Positions 1-10,159 are shown, counted from the first letter of the stretch. The stretch is 64,000 nt of DNA from Burkholderiales bacterium Ga0077547 (GCA_001464195.1 LNEY01000014.1:62001-126000); one strand, 5' to 3'. Program-made: numbers and translations. The notes: a model not told the origin generated them from the letters alone.

Positions 1-224
1 CCGCCGTGGCACCCGCCGAAGCGAGCGCACAGGTGGCCTTGTCGAGCACTGCGGCGAGCCTGCTGTCGGCATCTGCGAGTACCGCCGATTTCGACAGTGC
101 GAAGGTCGATCGCATCTCGCAAGCCATCGAACGAGGCGACTTCAAGGTGGACGCTGGTGCGATCGCCGACAAGCTGATCGCCAATGCCGCTGAACTGCTG
201 AAGAAAAACTCACCCGAGTCCTGA
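1..224 (+). CDS. flgM: FlgM anti-sigma-28 factor, C-terminal part (5' end outside window)
   Basis: FlgM holds the flagellar sigma factor FliA inactive until the hook-basal body is finished. The open frame runs off the left edge, so the in-frame GTG at position 6 is probably not the start; family members are about 100 residues and 72 are visible here. The visible part has an Ala/Ser-rich linker followed by the FlgM core, with the pattern KVDRISQAIERGDFKVD and then IADKLIANAAELL, which is the sigma-binding helical region. It lies 25 bases upstream of a flgN-like gene, the usual betaproteobacterial order. Family assignment is firm; the N-terminus is unseen. Confidence 0.85.
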   Translation, partial: AVAPAEASAQVALSSTAASLLSASASTADFDSAKVDRISQAIERGDFKVDAGAIADKLIANAAELLKKNSPES

Positions 225-249
225 CCGAATCTCTTCGCTGCATCCATCC

Positions 250-678
250 ATGAATTCGTCGCCATCGAAGCGTCTTAACACCACCGCACTGTTGCCCTTG
301 TCGGGAAGCGAGGCCGTTGAACCGGCCTTGGAATCGACGCTCAGCGCGGTTGAAGCCCGCTTGAGTGCGCTCAGCGCAGCGCTGCAGGCGCGTGATCTGT
401 CATCGATCGACCTGCACGCGTCAGAGCTTCATCGTGCGCTGTCGAATGCGGTCGATCACTTTTCGCGCGCGGCGCGCAACGGTCCGGTTCCGCCCGCGCT
501 GCGTCGCCGCCTGGCGAGCGCCAGTGGCACCGTCGCTGCACAACGCGAAAGCCTGGCTCGCGCCACGGCCGCACTCGATCGTGCCATCGACGTGTTGCTG
601 CCGCGCGAGGCCGCGGCTGTCTACGGCGCGCAAGGCAGTGTGCAGCGCCCCGGACGCGCCGGCTCTCTGCTGGCCTGA
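250..678 (+). CDS. flgN: FlgN-like flagellar synthesis chaperone
   Basis: 142 residues, mostly helical, Ala/Leu/Arg-rich and without membrane segments. FlgN proteins are small cytosolic chaperones that bind the hook-filament junction proteins FlgK and FlgL before export. Sequence signs are weak, but two features fit: an amphipathic alpha-helical body, and a C-terminal tail (LLPREAAAVYG, then a Gly/Arg-rich end) like that of betaproteobacterial FlgN homologues. The main support is position directly after flgM. There is no strong ribosome binding site before the ATG. It could be an unrelated small helical protein. Confidence 0.6.
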   Translation: MNSSPSKRLNTTALLPLSGSEAVEPALESTLSAVEARLSALSAALQARDLSSIDLHASELHRALSNAVDHFSRAARNGPVPPALRRRLASASGTVAAQRESLARATAALDRAIDVLLPREAAAVYGAQGSVQRPGRAGSLLA

Positions 679-702
679 GCGCTACACGCCGAGCTCGGCC
701 CC

Positions 703-1161
703 TCACCGAGGTGGGGCGGCCTTCAGCTCCCTCACCCATTCCTGTCCCTGAGCTGCGTGCACCGTGCGCAGGCGCGTACGCGGCGACGTGAGGTATTGCA
801 TCTCGACCACCTGAGACACATAGGTGATGGTGCCCGCCTTGGTCTCGACTTCGAGCGTGCTGCGAATGTCGCCTCGCGACTCCAGCATGTGCACGCCCGG
901 TGACACAGCCGCGTAGAGATAGGACCGGGCGACCGTGGCACCGATGTGATTGCCGTCGATCAGCACCTCGAGCGGAATTGCACCGCCCACGCGCTCACTT
1001 CGGATGATGTAGATCCCTGCTTCATGCGCGGCCACGGCAAACGACTTGGGTGCGCCGCCTGGGGGCTCAGCCATTGGAAGTCTGCCAGGCGCGGTACACC
1101 CAGCCACCAGCATCCAGAGCAACGCCGCCGCCACACGGCGACTCCAGCGCCCGGAGCTCAT
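703..1161 (-). CDS. DUF2846-type lipoprotein
   Basis: 152 residues. The N-terminus has Arg residues, a short hydrophobic stretch and a lipobox (LVAG before Cys), so export and lipid attachment are expected. The body matches the DUF2846 pattern: AGIYIIRSERVGGAIPLEV, a short turn DGNHIGA, an aromatic strand and a PGVHML segment, followed by a tyrosine-rich strand; no enzymatic residues are evident. The ATG overlaps the stop of the upstream permease gene (ATGA), so translation is probably coupled. A longer frame extends upstream but runs through the permease gene in another frame. Function is unknown; an envelope role with the permease is inference. Confidence 0.75.
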   Translation of the reverse strand: MSSGRWSRRVAAALLWMLVAGCTAPGRLPMAEPPGGAPKSFAVAAHEAGIYIIRSERVGGAIPLEVLIDGNHIGATVARSYLYAAVSPGVHMLESRGDIRSTLEVETKAGTITYVSQVVEMQYLTSPRTRLRTVHAAQGQEWVRELKAAPPR

Positions 1162-2231
1162 CGCTTGCTCCCGCGTGCCGTGATCCAGATGTCCCAGACC
1201 GCCATGAACATCGCTGCGATCACAGGCCCGATGACGAACCCGTTGAGGCCGAAGACCGCCATGCCGCCGAGTGTTGAAATCAGCACCACATAGTCGGGCA
1301 TCTTCGTGTCCTTGCCGACCAGGATCTGTCTCAGCACGTTGTCGACCATGCCGATCACAAGCACGCCGTAGGCGACCAGGCCCAAGCCCTGCCAGACGGC
1401 GCCAGTGACCAGAAAGTAAACCGCGACTGGTAACCACACCAGCCCCGCGCCAACGGCTGGCAGCAGCGACAGGAAGGCCATGATCACGGCCCACAGCAAG
1501 GCACCGTTGACGCCGAGAAACCAGAACGCCAGCCCCCCCAACGCGCCTTGTGCGATGGCGACCAGGACATTGCCCTTGACCGCGGCGCGGATCACGGTGG
1601 TGAACTTCAACCGCAGTTCGCGCTTGTCCTGTTCATCGAGCGGAATGGCCGCATTGATCCGGGCACCCAGGCTGGCCCCGTCGCGCAGCAGGAAAAACAC
1701 CAGGTAGACCGTGATGAAGAAGTTCACGATGAACCCGAAGGTGTTCTGCCCAATGTTCAACGCCTGCGTGGCGATCAGGCTGGTGCCCTGAGAGATCGCC
1801 GAGCTGAGCTTCTGCTTGAGCGCGTCCACGTTGCCCAGGCCGAACTGGTTCATCCGCTCGGTGACCCAGTGAGGCAAGGCCGCCATGACCTGATCGAAGT
1901 AGCGCCCGAAGTCGAGCTCACCCGATTGCATGCGCTCGTAAACCCCCGCACCCTCGCGGACCAGTGACGCGGTGAGAAGCGCCAGCGGCAGCAACACGAT
2001 CAGCACGATCACCGCCAGCGTGGCGAGCGCGGCCAGCGACGGGCGCCCTTTCAGGCGGGCCAGAAATCGCCGATGCAGCGGAGCGAACAGGATGGCGAGC
2101 ACCACGCCCCAAAACAACGCGCCGAAGAAGGGCCACAGGATCCAACCAAACGCCAGCGTGACGACAGCCAGCGCGAAAAGGAAAGCCTTGTTGGCCAGCA
2201 CAGGGGCGCGATCGGGATTGGGCGGTGACAT
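1158..2231 (-). CDS. AI-2E family (YdiK/PerM-like) inner-membrane permease
   Basis: About 357 residues with eight or so hydrophobic segments. It has the family layout: two N-terminal membrane helices, a Leu-rich helix, an amphipathic soluble stretch of about 90 residues (roughly 85-175), then a cluster of membrane helices with the pattern GALLWAVIMAFLSLLPAVG. AI-2E exporters include TqsA and PerM, but substrates of most members are unknown and the name does not prove autoinducer export. I chose the ATG at 2231 (MSPPNP) for its usual family length; an earlier ATG at 2273 is possible. It is coupled by ATGA overlap to the lipoprotein gene. Confidence 0.85.
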   Translation of the reverse strand: MSPPNPDRAPVLANKAFLFALAVVTLAFGWILWPFFGALFWGVVLAILFAPLHRRFLARLKGRPSLAALATLAVIVLIVLLPLALLTASLVREGAGVYERMQSGELDFGRYFDQVMAALPHWVTERMNQFGLGNVDALKQKLSSAISQGTSLIATQALNIGQNTFGFIVNFFITVYLVFFLLRDGASLGARINAAIPLDEQDKRELRLKFTTVIRAAVKGNVLVAIAQGALGGLAFWFLGVNGALLWAVIMAFLSLLPAVGAGLVWLPVAVYFLVTGAVWQGLGLVAYGVLVIGMVDNVLRQILVGKDTKMPDYVVLISTLGGMAVFGLNGFVIGPVIAAMFMAVWDIWITARGSKR

Positions 2232-2373
2232 GTACGGGGCGGGACGGCGGCGTCCAGGGTCGCGGTGCCGCATGGTATCGCTGGGGCGGCGCAGCCTGTC
2301 GATCCACAACTGTCACTGCCGCGTCACGCCCTCGCCACGACGATGTCACACCGGCGTCGCAAGATCCAGCGCC

Positions 2374-3315
2374 ATGCAACGCGATTTGCCTCTGCTGCGG
2401 GCGTGGACCGATTCGGAGGTTCAGCGCGCAGCGATCGACAGCGTCGATGTGGCCGCGTCTGACCCGTCAGGTCCACCGAAGCAGCATTACCGCACTGTCT
2501 GGATCTCTGACCTTCATCTGGGCACACCGGGCTGTCGGGCCGTGGCGCTGCTGGGCTTCCTGAAGCACTTCGAGAGCGAGAACCTGTTCCTCGTCGGCGA
2601 CATCATCGACGGCTGGCAGCTGCGCCGCAGCTGGTACTGGCCTCAGGCGCACAACGACGTGGTGCAAAAGCTGTTGCGCAAGGCGCGCAAAGGGACCCGG
2701 GTGGTGTTCATTCCCGGCAACCACGACGAGTTCGCGCGCCGCTACCTGGGTCATGACTTTGGCGGCATCGAGGTCGCCGAGGACTGGATCCACGAAACCG
2801 CTGACGGCAGAAAGCTGTGGGTGATTCACGGCGATCTGTTCGACGGCGTGATTCAGTGCGCCAAGTGGCTGGCACATGTCGGCGACTCGTTGTATGAATT
2901 GACCTTGCGACTCAACCGCCATCTGAACTCCCTGCGTGCACGCCTGGGCTTGCCCTACTGGAGCCTGTCGAAGTACCTGAAGTTCAAGGTCAAGCGTGCG
3001 GTCAGCTTCATCGGCGACTACGAGGTCGCGGTGGCACGCGAGGCCCGACGCCGCGGAGCGCATGGCGTGGTGTGCGGCCACATCCACCACGCTGAACTGC
3101 GCGAGATCGACGGCATCACCTATGCCAACGACGGCGACTGGGTCGAAAGCCTGACCGCACTGGTTGAGCATGCTGACGGGCGGCTGGAAATCATCGACTG
3201 GAGCGAGCACCTGCGCCTCGCAGAAGTTGAAACACGTGCCGCCGCTGCTCGTCCGCGCGAGGCCGTTGCCAGTCCGGTGTTCGGCGAAGCCGAGACCGAC
3301 ATCGCAGTGACGTGA
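2374..3315 (+). CDS. LpxH-like calcineurin-type metallophosphoesterase
   Basis: 313 residues. Metal-binding motifs of the family are in order: SDLHLG, VGDIIDGW, GNHDE, then HGD and GHIH near residue 240. The IIDGW and GNHDE contexts are those of proteins annotated as UDP-2,3-diacylglucosamine diphosphatases, which remove UMP in lipid A synthesis. However this long form, with an N-terminal extension of about 40 residues and an acidic/Ala-rich tail, often coexists with classical LpxH, so its substrate may differ. The start at 2374 is picked on length; the frame is open upstream through the promoter region. It is divergent from the AI-2E gene. Confidence 0.82.
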   Translation: MQRDLPLLRAWTDSEVQRAAIDSVDVAASDPSGPPKQHYRTVWISDLHLGTPGCRAVALLGFLKHFESENLFLVGDIIDGWQLRRSWYWPQAHNDVVQKLLRKARKGTRVVFIPGNHDEFARRYLGHDFGGIEVAEDWIHETADGRKLWVIHGDLFDGVIQCAKWLAHVGDSLYELTLRLNRHLNSLRARLGLPYWSLSKYLKFKVKRAVSFIGDYEVAVAREARRRGAHGVVCGHIHHAELREIDGITYANDGDWVESLTALVEHADGRLEIIDWSEHLRLAEVETRAAAARPREAVASPVFGEAETDIAVT

Positions 3316-3382
3316 TGCCTGGTTCTCAGGATCGGCAACACCCGCCCACCCTAGGCACAGGCAATCTCCCTAAACTAGCCAG

Positions 3383-5578
3383 ATGAGCACCGATCCCGCC
3401 TTGCGTCCCCCGGCCGAAACGGCTGCCTCACCTGAATCGGCCACGGCGCCGCAAGCAGGCGACCCCGAACTGATGCTGGGCCGAGAGACCTCCATCCTCG
3501 AGTTCAACCGTCGCGTTCTGGCGCAGGCTCTTCGCCATGACGTGCCACTGCTGGAGCGGCTGCGCTACATCTGCATCGTGTCGTCGAACATCGACGAGTT
3601 CTTCGAGGTGCGGTTTGCCGATTACCTGGAAGCTTCGCGTCTGCCCGGTGCGGGCGTCACCGATGCCGATGTGCAGGCGATCACCGCAGAGGCTCATCGG
3701 CTGATCGACGAGCAGTACGCCGCTTTCAACGACCAGCTGATGCCCTTGCTGCAGCGCGCAGGCGTCGTGATCCTGAACCACGCTGAGCGGGACGAGGCGC
3801 AGCGCGAATGGGTCGACAACTTCTTCCAGAAGCAGGTGCGCCCGCTGCTGGTGCCGATCGGGCTTGACCCCTCCCACCCGTTTCCGCTGGTGGCCAACAA
3901 GGCGCTCAATTTCATCGTGCGACTCGGCGGCAAGGACGCCTTTGGCCGTGAGAACACCATCGCCATCGTCAAGGTGCCGCGCGTGCTGCCCCGCGTGATC
4001 CGGCTGCCCGATGCGCTGGTGCTGGGCCAACAGGGTTTCGTGCTGCTGACCAGCGTGATCCGCGCGCACCTCGGTGAGCTGTTTCCAGGGCGCGCGGTCG
4101 AGACCTTCTCGCAGTTCCGCGTCACCCGCGACTCCGACCTCGAAGTCGATGAAGACGATGTGAAGAACCTTCGTCAGGCACTGCGTTCGGGCCTCAGCTC
4201 GCGTCACTTCGGCCAGGCGATCCGCCTGGAGGTGGTGAGCAGCTGCCCGCCAGAGCTGTCTGAGTTCCTGCTCGAACAGTTCGACCTGCCCGAGCAGGCG
4301 CTGTACCAGGTCAATGGGCCAGTGAACCTGGTGCGGCTGAACCAACTGATCGACCAGGTCAACGATCGCAGCGCACTGCCGTCGCTGCGCTTTGCCCCGC
4401 ATGAAGGCGCCTGGCCGGCCAAGGGCCTGCCGCGCGACCAGTCCATCTTCGCCCGGCTGCGCCGCGGCGACGTGCTGCTGCACCACCCGTTCGAGTCGTT
4501 CGATCCGGTGGTGCAGTTCCTGCGCGAATCGGTCAACGACCCCGCGGTGCTGGCCATCAAGCAGACGATCTACCGCACCGGCAGCGAATCGCCGCTGATG
4601 GACCTGCTCATCGAGGCGGCCCGCAAAGGCAAGGAAGTGATGGTCGTCGTCGAGCTGAAAGCCCGCTTCGACGAGGAGGCCAACATCAACTGGGCGGAGC
4701 GACTGGAAGCGGTCGGCGCGCAGGTGGTCTACGGCGTGGTGGGCCTGAAGACGCACGCCAAGCTGTTGCTCGTGACGCGGCGAGAACTGTCCGCCAGCGG
4801 CGCGGCCAGTGCCAACCCCAACGCCACCGCACGGCTGCGCCGCTACGCGCACCTCTCCACGGGCAACTACAACCCCAAGACTGCGCGGCTGTACACCGAT
4901 ATCGGCTACCTGTCGGCCGATACCGAACTGACGGCCGATGTCGATGCGGTATTCCAGCAGCTGGCCAGCCTGGGCAAGATGAAGCCGCTGCGCCAGATGC
5001 TGCAGGCGCCGTTCACGATGCAGCGGCGGCTGATCCACACCATCGAGCGCGTGGCCGACGCGGCAAGGGCCGGTCAGCCCGCGCGCATCATCGTCAAGAT
5101 CAACGCATTGACCGACCCCGTGCTCATCAATGCGCTGGTGCGTGCCAGCCAGGCCGGTGCCGACATCGACCTGATCGTGCGCGGCGCCTGCGTGCTGCGC
5201 CCCGGTGTTCCGGGCGCCACCGACCGCATCCGTGTGCGTTCGGTGGTCGGGCGGTTCCTCGAGCACTCTCGCATCACGTATTTCCGTTGGGGCCCCACCG
5301 ACGACGACGAAGTGCTGTACCTGTCCAGCGCCGACTGGATGAGCCGCAACATGATGCGCCGCATCGAAGTCGCGTGGCCGGTGCGCGACGCCGAACTGCG
5401 GCAGCGCGTGATCGACGAATGTCTGGTGCCCTACTTGCACGACCGGCGCGACGCCTGGATGCTGAATTCCGACGGCAGCTTCTCGCGCATCGGCAGCAAC
5501 GGCGTGAGCGCTCAGCAGGCCCTGGTCAGGCGCTACCGCCCGACCACCGAGGCACCCTCGCCCGCCGCAGGAAGCTGA
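3383..5578 (+). CDS. ppk: Polyphosphate kinase 1
   Basis: 731 residues, against about 690 for typical PPK1. It reversibly transfers the gamma-phosphate of ATP to polyphosphate through a phosphohistidine. The four-domain layout is clear: N-terminal domain with REISILEFN-like start, head domain, and two phospholipase D-like C domains. The motif YAHLSTGNYNP carries the phosphorylated His at about residue 490; TDIGYLSAD and the SADWMSRNM segment near the end are also typical. A Pro/Ala-rich N-terminal extension of about 25 residues is extra. The sixA gene starts three bases after the stop, a common pairing suggesting co-transcription. Confidence 0.97.
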   Translation: MSTDPALRPPAETAASPESATAPQAGDPELMLGRETSILEFNRRVLAQALRHDVPLLERLRYICIVSSNIDEFFEVRFADYLEASRLPGAGVTDADVQAITAEAHRLIDEQYAAFNDQLMPLLQRAGVVILNHAERDEAQREWVDNFFQKQVRPLLVPIGLDPSHPFPLVANKALNFIVRLGGKDAFGRENTIAIVKVPRVLPRVIRLPDALVLGQQGFVLLTSVIRAHLGELFPGRAVETFSQFRVTRDSDLEVDEDDVKNLRQALRSGLSSRHFGQAIRLEVVSSCPPELSEFLLEQFDLPEQALYQVNGPVNLVRLNQLIDQVNDRSALPSLRFAPHEGAWPAKGLPRDQSIFARLRRGDVLLHHPFESFDPVVQFLRESVNDPAVLAIKQTIYRTGSESPLMDLLIEAARKGKEVMVVVELKARFDEEANINWAERLEAVGAQVVYGVVGLKTHAKLLLVTRRELSASGAASANPNATARLRRYAHLSTGNYNPKTARLYTDIGYLSADTELTADVDAVFQQLASLGKMKPLRQMLQAPFTMQRRLIHTIERVADAARAGQPARIIVKINALTDPVLINALVRASQAGADIDLIVRGACVLRPGVPGATDRIRVRSVVGRFLEHSRITYFRWGPTDDDEVLYLSSADWMSRNMMRRIEVAWPVRDAELRQRVIDECLVPYLHDRRDAWMLNSDGSFSRIGSNGVSAQQALVRRYRPTTEAPSPAAGS

Positions 5579-5581
5579 GAC

Positions 5582-6043
5582 GTGGATCTGATCCTGTGGC
5601 GCCATGCCGAGGCACACCTCCTCAAAGAGGGGCAGAGCGACCTCGATCGTGGACTGACCCCCAAGGGTGAGCGACAGGCTGCACGCATGGCCGACTGGCT
5701 CAGCCAGCGGCTGGCGCAAGGCACCAAGGTGTTGGTCAGCCCTGCCTTGCGTTGCCAGCAGACGGCCAAGGCACTGGGAAAGAACTTCAAGACACTGGAC
5801 GCACTGGCACCCGATGCCAGCGGCGATGCCTTGCTGAAGGCCGCTCGGTGGCCGGAATCGCCCGACCCGGTGCTGGTGATCGGCCATCAACCCACATTGG
5901 GACTGGTCGCGGCCCACTTGCTGGCTGAGGTGCCGCAGGAATGGGCAATCAAGAAGGGGGCGGTATGGTGGTTCCGTCACCGCGATCGGGACGGGTACGC
6001 ACAGGTCGTGCTGCAAGCAGTGCAGTCGCCAGATTGCCTGTGA
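5582..6043 (+). CDS. sixA: SixA-type phosphohistidine phosphatase
   Basis: 153 residues starting at GTG. It belongs to the histidine phosphatase superfamily; the catalytic RHAEA motif is at residues 7-11, the second half has the VIGHQPTLG segment with the second catalytic His, and KGAVWWF closes the fold. SixA removes phosphate from His residues, known for ArcB and the nitrogen phosphotransferase system in E. coli. Three bases separate it from ppk; the pairing is common in proteobacteria and may link phosphohistidine turnover to polyphosphate, but that link is inference. GTG is chosen because the motif must sit near the N-terminus. Confidence 0.9.
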   Translation: MDLILWRHAEAHLLKEGQSDLDRGLTPKGERQAARMADWLSQRLAQGTKVLVSPALRCQQTAKALGKNFKTLDALAPDASGDALLKAARWPESPDPVLVIGHQPTLGLVAAHLLAEVPQEWAIKKGAVWWFRHRDRDGYAQVVLQAVQSPDCL

Positions 6044-6056
6044 GCGACACTCAACC

Positions 6057-6683
6057 ATGATTTGTCGCTGGCTCCGATTCGCCGTCTGCTGGGCCGCTCT
6101 CAGCACACCCGTGTTGTCGAGCGCCATTGAGGAACCCACCTACGAAGTGCTGCGCACCCTCGACGATGTCGAACTGCGCCAGTACGCCCCGTATGTCGTG
6201 GCGGAAGTCCGCATCGAGGCAGACGCTGACGAAGCCGGCAACCTGGCGTTTCCGATCCTTGCTGGCTACATCTTTGGCAAGAACAAGGGCGAGAAGAAGT
6301 TCGACATGACGGCACCGGTCACTCAGGTGGCTGCGCCCCAGACCCTGGAGATGACCGCGCCGGTCACCCAGACCGCCGTGCCCGACGCTGCCGGCAGCTA
6401 CGTCATCCAGTTCGTTTTGCCCAAGAGCGTGAGCCTGGCCTCAGCCCCTGAGCCGCTGGACCCCAGAGTGACCGTGCGTGAGGTGCCTGCGAGCCAGGTC
6501 GCGGTGATCCGCTACTCGGGCTTCTGGTCCCAGGCCAACTATGCAGAGCACCTCGATCGTCTGCGCTCCGTGCTGAAAGCCGCCGGCGTGTGCACCGTCG
6601 GCGAACCGGTGTTCTCGCGGTACAACCCGCCGTTCATGCCGTGGTTCCTGCGGCGCAACGAGATCTGGCTGACCGTGCCCTGA
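6057..6683 (+). CDS. SOUL family haem-binding protein, exported
   Basis: 208 residues with a likely signal peptide (about residues 1-22, ending LSSA before IEEP). The mature part follows the SOUL/HBP pattern: EEPTYEVLRTLDDVELRQY, then GYIFGKNKGEKKFDMTAPV, the repeated MTAPV strand, QFVLPKS, the DPRVTVREVPASQVAVIRYSG-like core and WF.RRNE.W near the end. SOUL proteins bind haem or related tetrapyrroles; in bacteria the role is unproven. It starts 13 bases after sixA and may be in the same transcript. Confidence 0.88.
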   Translation: MICRWLRFAVCWAALSTPVLSSAIEEPTYEVLRTLDDVELRQYAPYVVAEVRIEADADEAGNLAFPILAGYIFGKNKGEKKFDMTAPVTQVAAPQTLEMTAPVTQTAVPDAAGSYVIQFVLPKSVSLASAPEPLDPRVTVREVPASQVAVIRYSGFWSQANYAEHLDRLRSVLKAAGVCTVGEPVFSRYNPPFMPWFLRRNEIWLTVP

Positions 6684-6814
6684 GATCCCCCTGGCATCGG
6701 CAGGCGACAGATGGCCACGACCGTCGGCTGCGCAGTCGCACCAATTCATGTCTTCCCGCTTGTGTCGATATACGGGTTGAATGAAGATGAGCTCCTGAGA
6801 CTTGCCGCCTCGCC

Positions 6815-8020
6815 ATGAACAACTTTGCGCCACTGACTCGTTGTAGTACTTCGCTCGACAGCGAAGCACAACGGCTGGCGCTGCTGCACTCGATGGCGCT
6901 GCTCGACACCCCGGCCGAGACCGCCTTCGACGCCATCACGCGCTTGGCAGCACAGGTCACCGGGCGGCCGATTGCGCTGATCGGCTTGGTGGACGCAGAG
7001 CGCACCTGGTTCAAGTCGCGTGTCGGTCTGGACGCCACGGAATCCCCCAACGACATCTCGTTCTGCCACGCGGCCATTGCCTCGGATGACATCTTCGAGG
7101 TGTCCGACGCCCAGGCCGACCCACGGTTCAACGACAACCCGCTGGTCACAGGCGAGCCCCATGTGCGGTTCTATGCTGGCATGCCTTTGCGCGTGGCCGG
7201 ATTGCCGATGGGCACGATGTGTGTCGTAGATCACCAGCCGCACCAACTGGACGATGCTCAGCGAGAGGCCTTGCGACAGCTCGGCCAGCTGACGGTGGAA
7301 CTGATGGAGAGGCGCTTGGCCAGCCGGGCCAAAACAGAATTCATCGGACACATGAACCACGAAATGCGCACGCCGATGAATGCCATCCTCGGCTTCGGCC
7401 AGTTGCTGCAACTCGAAGTGCGGCCGGGCTCGCGCGAGGCGACCCATGTGCGCCACATCGTTGACGCGGGTCACCATTTGCTCGAGTTGATCGATGAATC
7501 ACTGGACCTGATGCGGGTCGAAGCAGGCGCCATGCACCTGGCGCTGCAGAGCGTCGACCTCGTGCCGATGCTGACGGACGTGGCCGCCCTGCTCCAGCCG
7601 ATGGCAGAGCGGCGTCACATCACACTGCACCTGGCACTGCCGCACGCCCTGTTCGCGAATGGGGACCCTCGGCGAGCCAAGCAGGTGATGTTGAACCTGA
7701 CCAGCAATGCGATCAAGTACAGCCGCGAGGGCAGCCAGATCCATCTGAGCGCCGGCACGGCGAGTGATGGCTCGTCATGGGCTGCGGTGAAGGACGACGG
7801 GGCCGGACTGACAGCCGAGCAGATCGGCCGGTTGTTCAAACCGTTCGAGCGCCTGGGACAAGAGCACAGCCATGTGCAGGGAACAGGTCTGGGACTGGCG
7901 CTCTCGGTGCGACTCATCGAGGCGATGGGCGGCCACATCGCGGTCAGCAGCGAGACGGGCCAGGGAACGATGTTCACGGTGACATGGCGTCCCTGCGAGT
8001 CCGACCAGGCTGCGCATTGA
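6815..8020 (+). CDS. GAF domain hybrid-less sensor histidine kinase (soluble)
   Basis: 401 residues, no membrane segment. Residues about 15-165 form a GAF domain of the type often found in cytosolic sensors (ALLDTPAETAFDAITRLA, then FCHAAI and GMPLRV). The kinase core follows: H box HMNHEMRTPMNAI with the phosphoacceptor His near 182, N box NLTSNAIKYS, G1 DDGAGLT, and G2 GTGLGLAL. There is no receiver domain and no adjacent response regulator, so it is an orphan kinase here. Its ligand is unknown. A gap of about 130 bases separates it from the SOUL gene; it converges on uvrB with only 27 bases between stops. Confidence 0.9.
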   Translation: MNNFAPLTRCSTSLDSEAQRLALLHSMALLDTPAETAFDAITRLAAQVTGRPIALIGLVDAERTWFKSRVGLDATESPNDISFCHAAIASDDIFEVSDAQADPRFNDNPLVTGEPHVRFYAGMPLRVAGLPMGTMCVVDHQPHQLDDAQREALRQLGQLTVELMERRLASRAKTEFIGHMNHEMRTPMNAILGFGQLLQLEVRPGSREATHVRHIVDAGHHLLELIDESLDLMRVEAGAMHLALQSVDLVPMLTDVAALLQPMAERRHITLHLALPHALFANGDPRRAKQVMLNLTSNAIKYSREGSQIHLSAGTASDGSSWAAVKDDGAGLTAEQIGRLFKPFERLGQEHSHVQGTGLGLALSVRLIEAMGGHIAVSSETGQGTMFTVTWRPCESDQAAH

Positions 8021-8047
8021 CTCAGCGAGCCGCAGGACGCCCCACCC

Positions 8048-10159
8048 TCACGGCTTGCTCACCAGCACAGACACGTTGTCGCCGCCCGGCGCACCGAAGG
8101 CCTGCTCACGCAACAGCGCCAATTGATCGCGAATCCGCGCCGCCTTCTCGAATTCGAGGTTGCGCGCGTGCTCGAGCATCTGCTTTTCCAGCTGCTTGAT
8201 GCGCTTGCCCAGGTCCTTCTCCGACAACATCTCGACCTCAGCCGCACGCAGCGCGTCCTTGGCGGCGCCCTTGTCTGACTTCTCCGAATAAACGCCGTCG
8301 ATCAACTCCTTGATCTTCTTGTTGATCGTGCGGGGCGTGATCCCCATCGCCAGGTTGTGCGCGATCTGCTTGTGGCGACGGCGCTCGGTTTCGTCGATGG
8401 CCTTGCGCATCGACTCGGTGACCTTGTCGGCATACAGAATTGCGCGGCCGTTCACATTGCGCGCGGCGCGGCCGATGGTCTGGATCAGGCTGCGCTCGGC
8501 GCGCAGAAAGCCTTCCTTGTCAGCGTCCAGGATCGCGACCAGCGACACCTCGGGGATGTCCAGCCCCTCGCGCAGCAGGTTGATGCCCACCAGCACGTCG
8601 AACACCCCTAGCCGCAGATCGCGCAGGATCTCGACGCGCTCAACGGTCTCGATGTCGCTGTGCAGGTAGCGCACCTTACAACCGTTGTCGCTGAGGTAAT
8701 CGGTGAGTTGCTCGGCCATGCGCTTGGTGAGCGTGGTGATCAGCACGCGCTCCGACGCCTCGACGCGGATGCGGATTTCCTGAAGCACGTCGTCTACCTG
8801 GTGGGTGGCCGGCCTCACCTCGACCATCGGGTCGATCAGGCCCGTCGGCCGCACCACCTGCTCGACCACCTGCCCCGAGGTTCTCTGCTCGTAGGCGGCT
8901 GGCGTGGCCGAGATGTACATCACCTGCCGCATCTTGGTTTCGAACTCCTCGAAACGCAGCGGGCGGTTGTCGAGCGCACTCGGTAGCCGGAAGCCGTACT
9001 CGACCAGCGTCGTCTTGCGCGCACGGTCGCCGTTGTACATGCCGCCGAGCTGGCCGATCAGCACATGTGACTCGTCGAGGAACATCAGCGCATCCTTGGG
9101 CAGGTAGTCGACCATCGTCGATGGTGGCTGCCCCGGCGCCGCGCCAGACAGGTGGCGGGTGTAGTTCTCGATGCCCTTGCAGTGGCCGATCTCCTGCAGC
9201 ATCTCGAGGTCAAAGCGGGTGCGCTGCTCCAGCCGCTGCGCCTCGACCAACTTGCCCGCACCGACCAGTTCGGCGGTTCTTTCGCGCAGCTCCTCCTTGA
9301 TCGTCTCAATCGCCTTCACCACCTTGTCGCGCGGCGTGACGTAATGGCTGGATGGGTAGACCACAAAGCGCGGAATCTTCTGGCGGATGCGCCCCGTGAG
9401 CGGATCGAACAGACTCAAAGATTCAATCTCGTCGTCAAACAGCTCGACGCGGATTGCCAGCTCAGAATGCTCGGCCGGGAAGATGTCGACCGTGTCGCCC
9501 CGCACACGGAAGGTGCCGCGCGAGAAGTCGGTCTCGTTGCGGCTGTACTGCATGCGGATCAGCTGGCTGATCAGATCGCGCTGGTTCTGCTTGCCACCGG
9601 TGCGCATCACCAGCCGCATCTCGAGGTAATCCTCCGGCTTGCCGATGCCGTAGATGGCGCTCACCGTGGCCACGATCACCACATCGCGCCGCTCCAGCAG
9701 GCTCTTGGTGGCAGACAGCCGCATCTGCTCGATGTGCTCGTTGATCGCGCTGTCCTTCTCGATGAACAGATCGCGCTGCGGCACGTAGGCCTCGGGTTGG
9801 TAGTAGTCGTAGTAGCTGACGAAGTACTCGACCGCGTTCTTGGGGAAGAACTCCCGAAACTCCGCATAAAGCTGCGCGGCCAGCGTCTTGTTCGGCGCAA
9901 ACACGATGGCCGGGCGGCCCATCTGCGCGATCACGTTGGCCATCGTGAAGGTCTTGCCGGAGCCGGTGACGCCCAGCAGCGTCTGGAAGCTCAGTCCGTC
10001 ATTCAGGCCTTCAACCAGTTGGGCGATCGCGGTGGGCTGGTCGCCCGCTGGCGGATAGGGCTGAAACAGCTGGTAGGGCGAGCCCGGGTAGCTGACAAAC
10101 ACGCCGCTCTCGGGCAGATCGCTCGACGCGGCAGCATTCAGGTCAACGAGTTCGGCCAT
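8048..10159 (-). CDS. uvrB: UvrABC excinuclease subunit B
   Basis: 703 residues, slightly longer than E. coli UvrB (673). It is the DNA damage verification and helicase-like subunit of nucleotide excision repair. Walker A GVTGSGKT is at residues 63-70, the beta-hairpin [12 protein letters not shown] follows, then the DESHV Walker B, helicase motif QTIGRAARN, and the C-terminal UVR domain ([23 protein letters not shown]) that contacts UvrC. The start MAELVDL at 10159 is chosen because an open frame upstream gives an unlikely extension. No clear LexA-type operator is seen in the 140 bases before it. Confidence 0.97.
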   Translation of the reverse strand: MAELVDLNAAASSDLPESGVFVSYPGSPYQLFQPYPPAGDQPTAIAQLVEGLNDGLSFQTLLGVTGSGKTFTMANVIAQMGRPAIVFAPNKTLAAQLYAEFREFFPKNAVEYFVSYYDYYQPEAYVPQRDLFIEKDSAINEHIEQMRLSATKSLLERRDVVIVATVSAIYGIGKPEDYLEMRLVMRTGGKQNQRDLISQLIRMQYSRNETDFSRGTFRVRGDTVDIFPAEHSELAIRVELFDDEIESLSLFDPLTGRIRQKIPRFVVYPSSHYVTPRDKVVKAIETIKEELRERTAELVGAGKLVEAQRLEQRTRFDLEMLQEIGHCKGIENYTRHLSGAAPGQPPSTMVDYLPKDALMFLDESHVLIGQLGGMYNGDRARKTTLVEYGFRLPSALDNRPLRFEEFETKMRQVMYISATPAAYEQRTSGQVVEQVVRPTGLIDPMVEVRPATHQVDDVLQEIRIRVEASERVLITTLTKRMAEQLTDYLSDNGCKVRYLHSDIETVERVEILRDLRLGVFDVLVGINLLREGLDIPEVSLVAILDADKEGFLRAERSLIQTIGRAARNVNGRAILYADKVTESMRKAIDETERRRHKQIAHNLAMGITPRTINKKIKELIDGVYSEKSDKGAAKDALRAAEVEMLSEKDLGKRIKQLEKQMLEHARNLEFEKAARIRDQLALLREQAFGAPGGDNVSVLVSKP

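Noticed and set aside
3428-6139. 903-codon open frame on the minus strand opposite ppk and sixA
   Set aside because: GC-bias shadow: no domain, crosses two clear genes and their boundary.
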